Source: Paenibacillus sp. 37
GTDB taxonomy: Bacteria > Bacillota > Bacilli > Paenibacillales > Paenibacillaceae
Direction of reading: 5' to 3'
Assembly (NCBI RefSeq): GCF_008386395.1
Contig: NZ_CP043761.1
Span: forward strand, 6,758,001-6,822,000
Length of the DNA: 64,000 nt
The position numbers and the translations under genes are program-made. This document shows, piece after piece, positions 24,351 through 32,423 of this stretch. Positions within the stretch are counted from its first letter, which is position 1. Each line of letters begins with the position of its first letter. Under the pieces are notes generated by a model. It saw only the letters and a list, made by a program, of their open reading frames with translations, was not told where the DNA came from and ran no database searches.

Positions 24351-26792
24351 ATGAGTACAACGAAAAAACTGGTGCTGGTCGGCAATGGCATGGCGGGAAT
24401 CCGCACAATCGAACATATCCTTAAGCTTGCTCCACACGCTTATGAAATTACAGTCTTCGGCGCAGAGCCGCATCCCAACTACAACCGGATCATGTTATCT
24501 TCTGTACTGGCTGGCGGAACATCCATCGAAGATATCGTAATCAATGAGTGGAGCTGGTACGAAGATAACGGCATTCGGGTGTACCCGGGTGACCCGGTCG
24601 TTCAGATCGATCCCAAGCGCAAAGAAGTTGTATCTCAAAATGGTGTACGCGCAACCTATGATGAGCTGATTATGGCAACCGGTTCACAAGCGTTCATCCT
24701 CCCTCTTCCCGGCGCTAACAAGGAAGGCGTTATCGGATTCCGCGATATTAAAGACTGCGAGACCATGATGGCAGCATCACAAAAGTATCGCAAAGCTGCC
24801 GTTATTGGAGGCGGATTGCTAGGACTGGAAGCAGCGCGGGGGCTGCTCAATCTGGGCATGGATGTCACGGTCATCCATATTAACGGTCATCTGATGGACC
24901 GGAACCTGGATCTCCCGGCAGGACTGATGCTCCAGCGTGAGCTTGAAGAGCAAGGTATGAAGTTCCTTTTGAACAAACATACCGAAGAAATCACAGGCAA
25001 ACATCGAGTAAAAGCCCTTCGTTTCACTGATCAAACGGTACTTGAAGCGGATTTGGTTGTCATGGCTGTCGGGATTCGCCCTCAGATTGAACTGGCTCGC
25101 AATACCGGCCTCGATGTGAATCGTGGAGTCATTGTAGATGATTATATGCATACCAGCATCCCTGGTATATCTGCCGTCGGCGAATGTGCAGAACACCGCG
25201 GTATTGCCTACGGACTGGTTGCTCCATTATATGAACAAGGTATGGTGCTCGCAAAACGCCTGGCTGGTGCGGCAACCGAAGGATACGCAGGTTCGGTCAC
25301 GTCCACGAAGCTCAAAGTATCTGGTGTGGACGTATTCTCTGCCGGACAATTCAAAGACGCTGCAGACACTCGCAGCATTCGCATTCAGGATGACGTTGAT
25401 GGTGTGTACAAAAAGATGGTGATTAAGGATGGGCAGCTCATTGGAGCTGTATTGTTTGGGGATACCACGGATGGCGCATCGCTGTTTTCCCTCATTAAGA
25501 GTGGAGAGAACATCAGCGGTCGGGAGAAAGAAATTTTGCTCGGTGTACCTTCCGGTGGTTCAGGCTCGGGTCCATCTGTCGCAGAACGCATGGCAAGTAT
25601 GCCAGATGACGAGATCGTCTGTGGGTGTAACGGTGTTACCAAAGCTTCCATCGGGGACGCTGTTCTGAATAAAGGCTGTAATACACTCGGTGCAATCAAA
25701 TCCTGTACCAAAGCTTCCGCTTCTTGCGGTGGATGTAAACCGATTATCGAAAACCTGCTCACGTATTATGCCGGTGATAATGTAGGTGAACAGACCAAAG
25801 AAGGCATATGTGGCTGCACATCCTATGATCGGGATGAGATTGTTGCACAGATCAAGGAAATGGGACTCAAAAGCGTGAAGGAAGTGATGAACGTTCTCGG
25901 TTGGAATGAGCCGGAAGGTTGCTCCAAGTGTCGTCCGTCCCTGAATTATTATCTCGGTATGATCTGGCCGGCTGAATACAGAGATGAGCGTGTATCCAAA
26001 TTCACCAATGAACGTTATCACGCCAACATTCAGAAGGACGGTACCTACTCCGTTATTCCAAGGATCTATGGTGGTGTTACTTCCCCGGCGGAATTGATCA
26101 AAATTGCGACTGTCGCAGAGAAATACGATGTTCCGATGGTGAAGTTCACGGGTGGACAACGACTCGATCTGCTCGGTGTACAAAAGGAGAACCTGCCGAA
26201 GATCTGGGAAGAGCTCGATATGCCTTCCGGTTTTGGTTATGGCAAGGCGCTTCGTACAGTGAAGACTTGTGTTGGTAATACATTCTGCCGATTCGGCACA
26301 CAGGATTCCATTGAGATGGGTATTCGTCTGGAGAAAAAACTCGACAAAATGGTAGCTCCAGCCAAAGTGAAACTCGCTGTCTCCGGATGCCCGCGGAACT
26401 GTGCTGAAGCAACCATCAAGGATCTGGGTGTTGTCGCCATCGATGGTGCATGGGAGATTCATGTTGGTGGTAACGCCGGAGTTAAAGTTCGCACAGCTGA
26501 GTTGCTCTGTACGGTGAAAACTGATGCGGAAGTGGAAGAGTGGACCTACTCTTACCTGCAATATTATAGAGAGAACGCAAAATGGAATGAGAGAACAGCG
26601 GCATGGATTGAACGGGTAGGTCTGGATCATGTGAAGGAAGCATTGGCGGATCGGGATGTACGTCTCGCTCTGATCGAACGCCTGGAAGTTACGCTGGGTC
26701 ACACGGTTGATCCTTGGAAAGAAATCATTGAAGACGAGAAATTGCGTAAAAACTTCACCCCACTGTCCGGTGCCGAGCCGGTAACTCACTAG
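24351..26792 (+). CDS. nirB: Assimilatory nitrite reductase [NAD(P)H] large subunit
   Basis: An 813-residue enzyme that reduces nitrite to ammonium with NAD(P)H in the cytoplasm. In order: FAD/NAD(P) reductase domain (about 1-300; VGNGMAG, VIGGGLLGLEAA); BFD-like [2Fe-2S] region with C424, C426, C459 and C462, plus a second Cys cluster; two ferredoxin-like halves; and the siroheme/[4Fe-4S] motif C640-x5-C646 ... C680-x3-C684 (TCVGNTFCRFG, SGCPRNCAEA). The start at 24351 is set by GGGGG nine bases upstream; an ATG 24 bases earlier is less suitable. It leads an operon with nirD, a nitrite channel and cobA, under probable ANTAR antitermination. Confidence 0.96.
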   Translation: MSTTKKLVLVGNGMAGIRTIEHILKLAPHAYEITVFGAEPHPNYNRIMLSSVLAGGTSIEDIVINEWSWYEDNGIRVYPGDPVVQIDPKRKEVVSQNGVRATYDELIMATGSQAFILPLPGANKEGVIGFRDIKDCETMMAASQKYRKAAVIGGGLLGLEAARGLLNLGMDVTVIHINGHLMDRNLDLPAGLMLQRELEEQGMKFLLNKHTEEITGKHRVKALRFTDQTVLEADLVVMAVGIRPQIELARNTGLDVNRGVIVDDYMHTSIPGISAVGECAEHRGIAYGLVAPLYEQGMVLAKRLAGAATEGYAGSVTSTKLKVSGVDVFSAGQFKDAADTRSIRIQDDVDGVYKKMVIKDGQLIGAVLFGDTTDGASLFSLIKSGENISGREKEILLGVPSGGSGSGPSVAERMASMPDDEIVCGCNGVTKASIGDAVLNKGCNTLGAIKSCTKASASCGGCKPIIENLLTYYAGDNVGEQTKEGICGCTSYDRDEIVAQIKEMGLKSVKEVMNVLGWNEPEGCSKCRPSLNYYLGMIWPAEYRDERVSKFTNERYHANIQKDGTYSVIPRIYGGVTSPAELIKIATVAEKYDVPMVKFTGGQRLDLLGVQKENLPKIWEELDMPSGFGYGKALRTVKTCVGNTFCRFGTQDSIEMGIRLEKKLDKMVAPAKVKLAVSGCPRNCAEATIKDLGVVAIDGAWEIHVGGNAGVKVRTAELLCTVKTDAEVEEWTYSYLQYYRENAKWNERTAAWIERVGLDHVKEALADRDVRLALIERLEVTLGHTVDPWKEIIEDEKLRKNFTPLSGAEPVTH

Positions 26793-26808
26793 AAACGGAG
26801 GAACAGCG

Positions 26809-27126
26809 ATGAACAAATTCCGGATTGGACACTTGACGGATATTGATGAAAAGGGTGCACGGACCTTCCTGATACAGGATACCGAAATTGCAGTCTTCAA
26901 ACTGAGCGACGGAAGTCTGCACGCCGTCGAGAATCGCTGCCCTCACAAGGGCGGCAAGCTGTCGGAAGGCATGGTGTGCGGGACAGCGGTTCATTGTCCT
27001 TTGCATGATTGGAAGATTGATCTGCGTAACGGTAAGGTACACGAGCCGGATGAAGGCTGCTTGAATACCTACAAAACAGAAGTGGACGGCAACAGCGGAG
27101 AAATCTTCATCACAATTGCGGGTTAA
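26809..27126 (+). CDS. nirD: Nitrite reductase small subunit, Rieske-type
   Basis: A 105-residue partner of NirB. It keeps the full Rieske ligand set: C44 and H46 in NRCPHKGG, C63 and H66 in VHCPLHDW. E. coli NirD has the same fold but lacks these ligands, so this version can probably carry a [2Fe-2S] cluster and pass electrons. GGAGG precedes the ATG, 16 bases after nirB, so the two are translationally close. Confidence 0.94.
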   Translation: MNKFRIGHLTDIDEKGARTFLIQDTEIAVFKLSDGSLHAVENRCPHKGGKLSEGMVCGTAVHCPLHDWKIDLRNGKVHEPDEGCLNTYKTEVDGNSGEIFITIAG

Positions 27127-27163
27127 AGGCTAGAGATACCCTGACATCAAGGAGGCGTGCGCT

Positions 27164-28045
27164 ATGGATTTTGTTAAACCTGCAGAAGTGCTGCAATCGA
27201 TGGTCGAAGCTGGTGAGAACAAAGCCAGAATGAATCGGGTACAGATGCTGATCCGCGGTTTTCTGGCAGGGGCTATCCTCGCCTTTGCAACCACATTGGC
27301 ATATACCGCTGTATCTCAAACTTCCGTTGGTTTGGCAGGTGCACTGATATTCCCGGCTGGATTTGTCATCATTATTCTGCTGGGTCTCGAATTGGTGACA
27401 GGAAACTTTGCGATGCTTCCACTCGCAGTGTTGAAACGCAGAATTACATGGATGGATATGCTCCGAAATTATTTCTGGGTGATCACAGGACATCTGCTCG
27501 GATGTGCATTCTATGCTCTGTTATACGGCTTGACCATTACCAAGATGGGTACGGATATGAACAACCCTCTAATTCAAACGCTAATCCAGACCAGTGAAAC
27601 CAAAACATTGGGATATCAGCACTTGGGCGGGGCTGGCATTGTACTGGTCATCATCAAAGCCATTCTATGTAACTGGATGGTCACACTCGGGGCAGTGATG
27701 GCCATGACGTCCACTTCTACACTGGGTAAAATCATAGCGATGTGGCTGCCCATTACGATATTTTTCGCTCAGGGATTTGAGCATGCTGTGGTAAATATGT
27801 TTGTCATTCCGGCAGGCATGATGCTCGGCGCACAGGTGAGTGTCGCTGACTGGTGGCTGTGGAATCAGATCCCGGTGTTGGTGGGTAACCTCATTGGCGG
27901 AGCTATATTCACAGGCCTCGGTTTATATGCTGCCCACCACTGGGGAAATCCGGTAAAGCTCTCGTCCAAACTGGCAGCCATTCAGGGTGGTCGTTCAGGA
28001 TTGGCAAGTTCTGATGCTGCTCCGAAATTGGGGACACGATCATGA
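27164..28045 (+). CDS. Formate/nitrite transporter (FNT) family channel
   Basis: A 293-residue membrane protein with six hydrophobic segments of the FNT fold. FAGAL-type and conserved patterns include IRGFLAGAILAFATTLAYT, LGLELVTGNFAMLPLAVL, KAILCNWMVTLGAVMA and FAQGFEHAVVNMFVIPAGMM, the last holding the central-pore His of FNT channels. Its place between nirD and cobA argues for nitrite uptake or export (NirC role). AAGGAGG lies upstream of the ATG. Its stop codon overlaps the cobA start (ATGA), so the two are coupled. Confidence 0.93.
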   Translation: MDFVKPAEVLQSMVEAGENKARMNRVQMLIRGFLAGAILAFATTLAYTAVSQTSVGLAGALIFPAGFVIIILLGLELVTGNFAMLPLAVLKRRITWMDMLRNYFWVITGHLLGCAFYALLYGLTITKMGTDMNNPLIQTLIQTSETKTLGYQHLGGAGIVLVIIKAILCNWMVTLGAVMAMTSTSTLGKIIAMWLPITIFFAQGFEHAVVNMFVIPAGMMLGAQVSVADWWLWNQIPVLVGNLIGGAIFTGLGLYAAHHWGNPVKLSSKLAAIQGGRSGLASSDAAPKLGTRS

Positions 28046-28812
28046 GCCGGGGCCTGGTTAGTATTGTTGGCGCTGGTCCTGGAGACCCGGATCTGATTAC
28101 GGTAAAAGCCCTGAAACGTATTCAGTCGGCAGATGTCATTATGTATGATCGGCTTGTGAATGATCAATTGCTCGCTGAGGCTCGCGAAGGAGCACTCCGC
28201 ATCTACTGCGGCAAAGCCCCAGGGCTTCACTCCATGAGTCAGGAGATGATTGGACGGATGCTGGCTGCGCATGCAGCAGAAGGCAAACAAGTTGTACGAC
28301 TCAAGGGAGGCGATCCGTTTATCTTTGGCCGTGGTGGTGAAGAAGCGCTTGTGCTGGCGGAAGCAGGGATTGCATTTGAGATTATTCCTGGCATCACTTC
28401 GGCTGTTGGCACGTCCGCTTCCTCCCTTATTCCGTTAACCCATCGCGGGATCGCTTCATCCTTCGCATGTGTCACGGGAACTGGCAGTGACGGAAGTGTA
28501 TCATCGGTTCGCTGGGATCTACTCGCTCATAGTGTGGACACACTGGTCATCTACATGGGTATTAGCCAACTGCCCCAGATCCAACATGAATTGCTTCACC
28601 ATGGGAAAAGTGGACACACCCCTGCGGCTCTAATCGAACGGGGAACCACTTCGGAGGAACGCATTATTACCGGCACACTTGCCGAACTCCACTCCCTCTC
28701 CCTGTCACATCAAGTGAATAACCCGGCATTAATTATGGTCGGCGAGTCCGTCCTGATCCGCGAACAACTGCTTCAGATGCAACAGGCCGCTAATGCCTCC
28801 ATGACCGGATAA
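28042..28812 (+). CDS. cobA: Uroporphyrinogen-III C-methyltransferase (SUMT)
   Basis: A 256-residue SAM enzyme that methylates uroporphyrinogen III twice to precorrin-2, the first step to siroheme, the cofactor NirB needs. Signatures: VGAGPGDPDLITVKAL at the N-terminus, VIMYDRLV, VVRLKGGDPFIFGRGGEEA and PGITSAVG. Length matches single-domain SUMT, without a fused HemD. It is the last gene of the nirB operon, overlapping the FNT gene by four bases. The remaining siroheme steps (dehydrogenase, chelatase) are not in this window. Confidence 0.95.
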   Translation: MSRGLVSIVGAGPGDPDLITVKALKRIQSADVIMYDRLVNDQLLAEAREGALRIYCGKAPGLHSMSQEMIGRMLAAHAAEGKQVVRLKGGDPFIFGRGGEEALVLAEAGIAFEIIPGITSAVGTSASSLIPLTHRGIASSFACVTGTGSDGSVSSVRWDLLAHSVDTLVIYMGISQLPQIQHELLHHGKSGHTPAALIERGTTSEERIITGTLAELHSLSLSHQVNNPALIMVGESVLIREQLLQMQQAANASMTG

Positions 28813-28821
28813 TCCGGTACT

Positions 28822-29460
28822 TTAATCCAACAGCATACGCTCGTGAATAGTCCGACCCTTCTGCCCTGGTTCAATCAGCAGACGGGTCGGTTTGATGTTA
28901 ATCAGCGCCGTAAGTTGCTCTCCCATATAATGCGCAGAATATTTGAACCCAATCTCCGCCCAATGCATGATTACGCCTACAGTTGCAGATACCAGATAAC
29001 TTAACATGATGTCGTAATTAATCGTCCACTCACTATCCTCGGTCACCAATACAAAATCTTCGGTTAGATACGTTCTAAACATATTGCACAGCCGGGAACC
29101 CATATCCGAATGCATCGTTATTAATGCACGAAAGATATCCTGATGGGCTTCAATATATTCGAATACAGGCATCGTGGATGGCAGCAACACAGTCATGTCC
29201 ACTTCCTTAAGCTGTGCGTATGGTTCTGCATATGCTCGCCCCACTCCCTGCATGAAATCATCCAGAATGAACTGCAACAACTCCGGTTTGCCGGGAAAAT
29301 GTAAATAGAAGGTTCCACGGTTGTAATCCGCCCGCTCCGTAATATCCCGGATTGTGAGGGCATCCGCTCCCTTCTCCAATATCAAAGAAACCGCCGCAGC
29401 GATGATCGCATCCTGTGTTCTTCGTGCTCTCCGGTCCTGAGGATGTTCAATAATCAACAT
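28822..29460 (-). CDS. TetR/AcrR-family transcriptional regulator
   Basis: A 212-residue repressor-type regulator. The N-terminal HTH is typical: TQDAIIAAAVSLILEKGADALTIRDITERADYNRGTFYLHF, seen as AAVSLILEKGADALTIRDIT followed by NRGTFYLHF. The C-terminal ligand domain has no assignable specificity. AAGGAGG lies upstream of the ATG. The SDR gene starts divergently 195 bases away and is the most likely target. It converges on cobA with a nine-base gap; the small hairpin ACCGGATAATCCGGT at the cobA end may separate the transcripts. Confidence 0.9.
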   Translation of the reverse strand: MLIIEHPQDRRARRTQDAIIAAAVSLILEKGADALTIRDITERADYNRGTFYLHFPGKPELLQFILDDFMQGVGRAYAEPYAQLKEVDMTVLLPSTMPVFEYIEAHQDIFRALITMHSDMGSRLCNMFRTYLTEDFVLVTEDSEWTINYDIMLSYLVSATVGVIMHWAEIGFKYSAHYMGEQLTALINIKPTRLLIEPGQKGRTIHERMLLD

Positions 29461-29655
29461 TTTCGCCTCCTTTGTTCATTATTGTAATATAAATAAACAC
29501 CGCCTACACCTCTGTCCGATAGCTGACATATGCGCTGTCAATGATTATTGTCACATTGCTATGTATATCTTAACATTGAGACAGGAAAGATAGACGACAG
29601 GTTGAAACTTTTTTTGAGAAATACCTGCCAATAATGAATAAGGAGCGAATATATC

Positions 29656-30423
29656 ATGAGTACAACGTATACACATACAGCCGTAATTACAGGAGCAGCC
29701 GGAGGCATTGGTAAAGAATTGGCACGCCGCCTTGCAGAGCGCAAAATCAACTTGGTTCTGGTGGACCTGAATGAAGAAGCCATCCAACAGACGATTACTG
29801 ATCTGAACCTCGACAAAGAGCACGTCATCGCCGTAAAAGCAAACGTATCCCAGGAAGCAGACGTGAAAAACTATGTGCAAAAAGCACTGGATGCATTTGG
29901 CCGAATCGATTATTTTGCCAACAATGCCGGAATTGAAGGTCCAACAGGGCTGATCGAAGACCTGAGTGTTGAAGCACTCGACACTGTATATAACGTCAAC
30001 ATTCGTGGCGTATTCCTGGGTCTGCAAAATGTCATTCCAGTGATGAAAAAACAAAAATCCGGTGCGATTCTAAATACCTCTTCCCTTGCGGGTCTGATGG
30101 GCGCACCTGCCGTATCTCCATATATTATGTCCAAACATGCCGTAGTTGGTCTCACGCGTACCGCTGCAAATGAATTGGCACCTTACAATATCCGGGTTAA
30201 CGCTGTATTGCCAGGCACAATCAACACACGTATGATGCGCCAAATCGAAGCCAATTCCGGCAACGTGGAAGATTATCAATCTGCTACGGTATCTGCCATT
30301 CCAATGGGCCGTTACGGTGAACCGGAAGAAGTCGCTGCGGTGATGAACTTCCTGTTGTCCGAAGAAGCATCCTATGTAACAGCTTCCCTCTACACTGTAG
30401 ATGGCGGTATGATGGGTCAATAA
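29656..30423 (+). CDS. Short-chain dehydrogenase/reductase
   Basis: A 255-residue classical SDR oxidoreductase. It has the nucleotide motif TGAAGGIGKE, an acidic residue at the end of beta-2 (VLVDLN) favouring NAD(H), the NNAG motif, catalytic Ser in LNTSSLAG, Tyr and Lys in SPYIMSKHAVVGLTR, and the C-terminal TVDGGMMGQ typical of FabG-like enzymes. The substrate is unknown. AAGGAG precedes the ATG. It is probably controlled by the divergent TetR regulator and ends at a strong bidirectional terminator marking the left border of the AT-rich island. Confidence 0.9.
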   Translation: MSTTYTHTAVITGAAGGIGKELARRLAERKINLVLVDLNEEAIQQTITDLNLDKEHVIAVKANVSQEADVKNYVQKALDAFGRIDYFANNAGIEGPTGLIEDLSVEALDTVYNVNIRGVFLGLQNVIPVMKKQKSGAILNTSSLAGLMGAPAVSPYIMSKHAVVGLTRTAANELAPYNIRVNAVLPGTINTRMMRQIEANSGNVEDYQSATVSAIPMGRYGEPEEVAAVMNFLLSEEASYVTASLYTVDGGMMGQ

Positions 30424-30505
30424 GATGAATCAAATAGATTCTAGATACCTATAAACTTTGTAATTGAGTCCTACCTTGTTGAACATTTAGATACTGTAAG
30501 AACTA

Positions 30506-30556
30506 TAAAAAACACTCTTAAAGAGGGCGTTACCCTCATTCTAAGAGTGTTTTTTT
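30506..30556 (+). terminator. Bidirectional terminator between SDR and GNAT genes
   Basis: AACACTCTTA/TAAGAGTGTT stem with an inner GAGGG/CCCTC hairpin, an A run on one side and a T run on the other, so it can stop the SDR transcript (plus) and the GNAT transcript (minus). Confidence 0.92.
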
Positions 30557-30575
30557 CGTATAATTCTTAGGGAAA

Positions 30576-31046
30576 TCATACTTCTGTCTGCAGAACATAT
30601 TTTTCATATTTAAAGAGTGTTAGTCTATCTGAAACCTTAACCTCTTTAATCTTAGAGAATCCCATTTTTTCATAAAAATAATGATTTCTATAGCTTAAAT
30701 GTGGAGTATATAGAGTCCATAATTTTGCACTGGTATATTCTTTTTGAACAAAATCCATCGCTTTTGTGCCCATACCAGAATTTTGACATTCTGTTTTGAT
30801 GAATATTTTATTTATATGCATCCTTTCATCATTCCCTCTAATGTCAATGGCTCCAAGAATATTATCATCTCTATCGAAAATTGTGAAATGATGCGCAATC
30901 TCTATACTTTTCTCCATTTTTTCCCACGTTTCACATGCAGGATTGGTATCGTAATCCTGATACTTCTGTAAATCTTCTTCAAAAACCTCCTTCTGAATTT
31001 CGAGCAACCTTGAGATATCTCCCTTATTGGATGGACGATATATCAT
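30576..31046 (-). CDS. GNAT-family N-acetyltransferase
   Basis: A 156-residue acetyltransferase. It begins MIYRPSNKGDISRLLEIQKE; the acetyl-CoA motif A region is MHINKIFIKTECQNSGMGTKAM (quoted parts: INKIFIKTECQNSGMGTKAM), and the C-terminal YFYEKMGFSKIKE is the usual motif B end. The substrate is unknown: small molecule, protein or peptide N-terminus. I chose the ATG at 31046, with AGGAGGT six bases upstream, not the in-frame start 45 bases earlier. The gene begins 23 bases after a 30-codon peptide gene on the same strand with no terminator between, so both may be on one transcript. Its low G+C groups it with the neighbouring lanthipeptide genes. Confidence 0.85.
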   Translation of the reverse strand: MIYRPSNKGDISRLLEIQKEVFEEDLQKYQDYDTNPACETWEKMEKSIEIAHHFTIFDRDDNILGAIDIRGNDERMHINKIFIKTECQNSGMGTKAMDFVQKEYTSAKLWTLYTPHLSYRNHYFYEKMGFSKIKEVKVSDRLTLFKYEKYVLQTEV

Positions 31047-31069
31047 TAGAATACCTCCTGCGTCGTCTT

Positions 31070-31162
31070 CTATGGATTTGTAATCCACCATATATAATCA
31101 CTTAAAAATGATAGCATAATTATACCTACACTGTAGGATGCTTTATAACTTAGTTTCTTCAC
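31070..31162 (-). CDS. Candidate peptide pheromone gene, 30 residues with WW motif
   Basis: A 30-codon ORF begins at a GTG nine bases after a perfect AGGAGG (31172-31177). It starts MKKLSYK, has a hydrophobic middle (VGIIMLSFL) and ends SDYIWWITNP. A short secreted peptide with basic N-terminus, hydrophobic core and C-terminal double Trp recalls streptococcal SHP and ComS pheromones read by Rgg/ComR regulators, and an Rgg-type gene starts divergently 88 bases away, the usual layout for such pairs. Its promoter shares a 22-bp element with the lanthipeptide precursor promoter. Too short for most gene finders. The ORF and ribosome site are seen; the pheromone role is inference. It could instead be a leader peptide for the GNAT gene. 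Confidence 0.55.
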   Translation of the reverse strand: MKKLSYKASYSVGIIMLSFLSDYIWWITNP

Positions 31163-31184
31163 TAGAAATCGCCTCCTATAAAAG

Positions 31185-31233
31185 AGTATACTAGGTAAAT
31201 ATTGCAATAACATTTTTTGTAATAAATATTATA
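31185..31233 (-). promoter_or_regulatory. Candidate Rgg-box promoter of the 30-residue peptide gene
   Basis: Read on the minus strand: imperfect palindrome TATAATATTTATTACA (31233-31218), a 24-base spacer, then TAG and the -10 TATACT (31190-31185), with no good -35. This suggests activator dependence. The palindrome centre is about 47 bases upstream of the likely start of transcription. TAATATTTATTACAAAAAAT recurs exactly in the precursor promoter at 36526-36545. The palindrome also overlaps the likely -10 of the divergent rgg-type gene, so autoregulation is possible. Confidence 0.6.
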
Positions 31234-31250
31234 CATCTAAGGAGAGTCAC

Positions 31251-32132
31251 ATGAAAATCGGCCAACTTATCCAATATGTTCGTAAAAGTAAAAACCTTAC
31301 ACAGACTGAGTTAGCAGAGGGTATCATGATTTCAAGACCATATCTGGCCAAAATTGAAAATGACCGGCATCAAATTTCTTCTGAAAAACTTTCAATGATT
31401 CTTGAATTTTGCAATGTTAATTATGACGAGTTCCTTTTCATGCTTAATGACTATAAGTTAAGCCCTAAAATGGCTGCATATAAAGATGTTTTTGATACAT
31501 ATCAATCGGATAATAAGAATGAACTAGCTATCTCAAAAACACATATATATCAAACCTACGAAGAATCTAAGGATATCTTTTATAAACATCTATTTATTCT
31601 ATGTGAGTGTATAGAATTAGACTTTAACAAAGAAAAAATTCCAATCAATCACTGTAAAGAAATTGCAGATTATTTAATTAGCGTTGAAAATTGGTGTTAT
31701 TACGAATTAGTACTTTTCAATAACTTTTTATTTGTTTTTCCTGAATCCACTGCTATGCATTTATCTAAGAATTTGATCAAACGTTCTTTAATGTACAAAG
31801 ATTTAAAGTCTGATAATAAAATTCTGAGTTCTTTATTATTTAACTTAATTCAATTAAGTATTAATATCGAAGACTTTATTCATACCGATGCTTTACTTGA
31901 TACAGCAAAGAATGTATTCAATGATAGAACTAATTTTTTTGAACAAACCATGATTAACTTTTATTTAGGAATTAGAATGATTACATCAAACAATTTCAAT
32001 GAGGGTGAACAACATTGCAGAAATAGCTTGAAGGTATTTGAAGTTTTAAAACAAGATGAGATGTATAACAGATATAGTGCTCAACTAAATAACGCTCTAT
32101 TCAGATACAGCAACCCTACTAAGTCAATCTAA
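31251..32132 (+). CDS. Rgg/ComR/MutR-type peptide-responsive transcriptional regulator
   Basis: A 293-residue cytoplasmic regulator. Residues 1-62 are an XRE-type HTH (IGQLIQYVRKSKNLTQTELA, SRPYLAKIEND). The rest is all-helical, as expected for the TPR-like peptide-binding domain of Rgg, MutR and ComR proteins, and total length is typical (about 285-300). Family members bind imported peptides and activate nearby promoters; MutR-type proteins often sit in lantibiotic clusters. AAGGAG precedes the ATG. It is divergent from the 30-residue peptide gene and near the exporter of a lanthipeptide operon. It is AT-rich like its neighbours. Regulation of this cluster is inferred from context and shared promoter palindromes. 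Confidence 0.85.
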   Translation: MKIGQLIQYVRKSKNLTQTELAEGIMISRPYLAKIENDRHQISSEKLSMILEFCNVNYDEFLFMLNDYKLSPKMAAYKDVFDTYQSDNKNELAISKTHIYQTYEESKDIFYKHLFILCECIELDFNKEKIPINHCKEIADYLISVENWCYYELVLFNNFLFVFPESTAMHLSKNLIKRSLMYKDLKSDNKILSSLLFNLIQLSINIEDFIHTDALLDTAKNVFNDRTNFFEQTMINFYLGIRMITSNNFNEGEQHCRNSLKVFEVLKQDEMYNRYSAQLNNALFRYSNPTKSI

Positions 32133-32360
32133 GAATATAGGTTTATATTGCAAGTTAATATTCATAAATACTTATAGATTGAACTAAAGAATCAGTTGTT
32201 CAACTCTCAATTCATAACCAATATGAATCAAATGTCCAAAGTTTCTCGCAGCCACAACATAAGGTTTTAATCCTCCTTTTCGGTTATGGTAAGGTTATTA
32301 AGTTAAGCAGATTCCACAAACGTGGAATGCGTAGCTGTAATCTAACAGAAAACTATTCAT

Positions 32361-32423
32361 GGAACCGCCACCTTTTGGAGTTTGTAGTAATACAAACGAT
32401 GTTTCAAGGTTGCGGTTCTTTTT
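32361..32423 (+). terminator. Terminator between the regulator and exporter genes
   Basis: Outer arms GAACCGCCACCTT/AAGGTTGCGGTTC (one mismatch) with an inner perfect GTTTGTA/TACAAAC hairpin, followed by five T on the plus strand. It abuts the exporter stop codon and may serve both convergent transcripts. The rest of the 32133-32360 gap holds an ATTCCAC/GTGGAAT hairpin and no clear gene. Confidence 0.8.

Noticed and set aside
25560..26900. 446-codon minus-strand ORF opposite nirB
   Set aside because: nirB has full catalytic motifs in this stretch; the opposite ORF has no start signal and crosses the nirB-nirD boundary.
32228..32260. 10-codon minus-strand ORF after AGGAGG downstream of the exporter gene
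   Set aside because: Very short, and spacing of 11 bases is poor. Considered as a possible peptide of the Rgg-type system but much weaker than the WW peptide.
32223..32270. 15-codon plus-strand ORF downstream of the Rgg-type gene, considered as a PlcR/PapR-style signal peptide
   Set aside because: No ribosome site, and the peptide is short, polar and basic, without a secretion-type hydrophobic segment.
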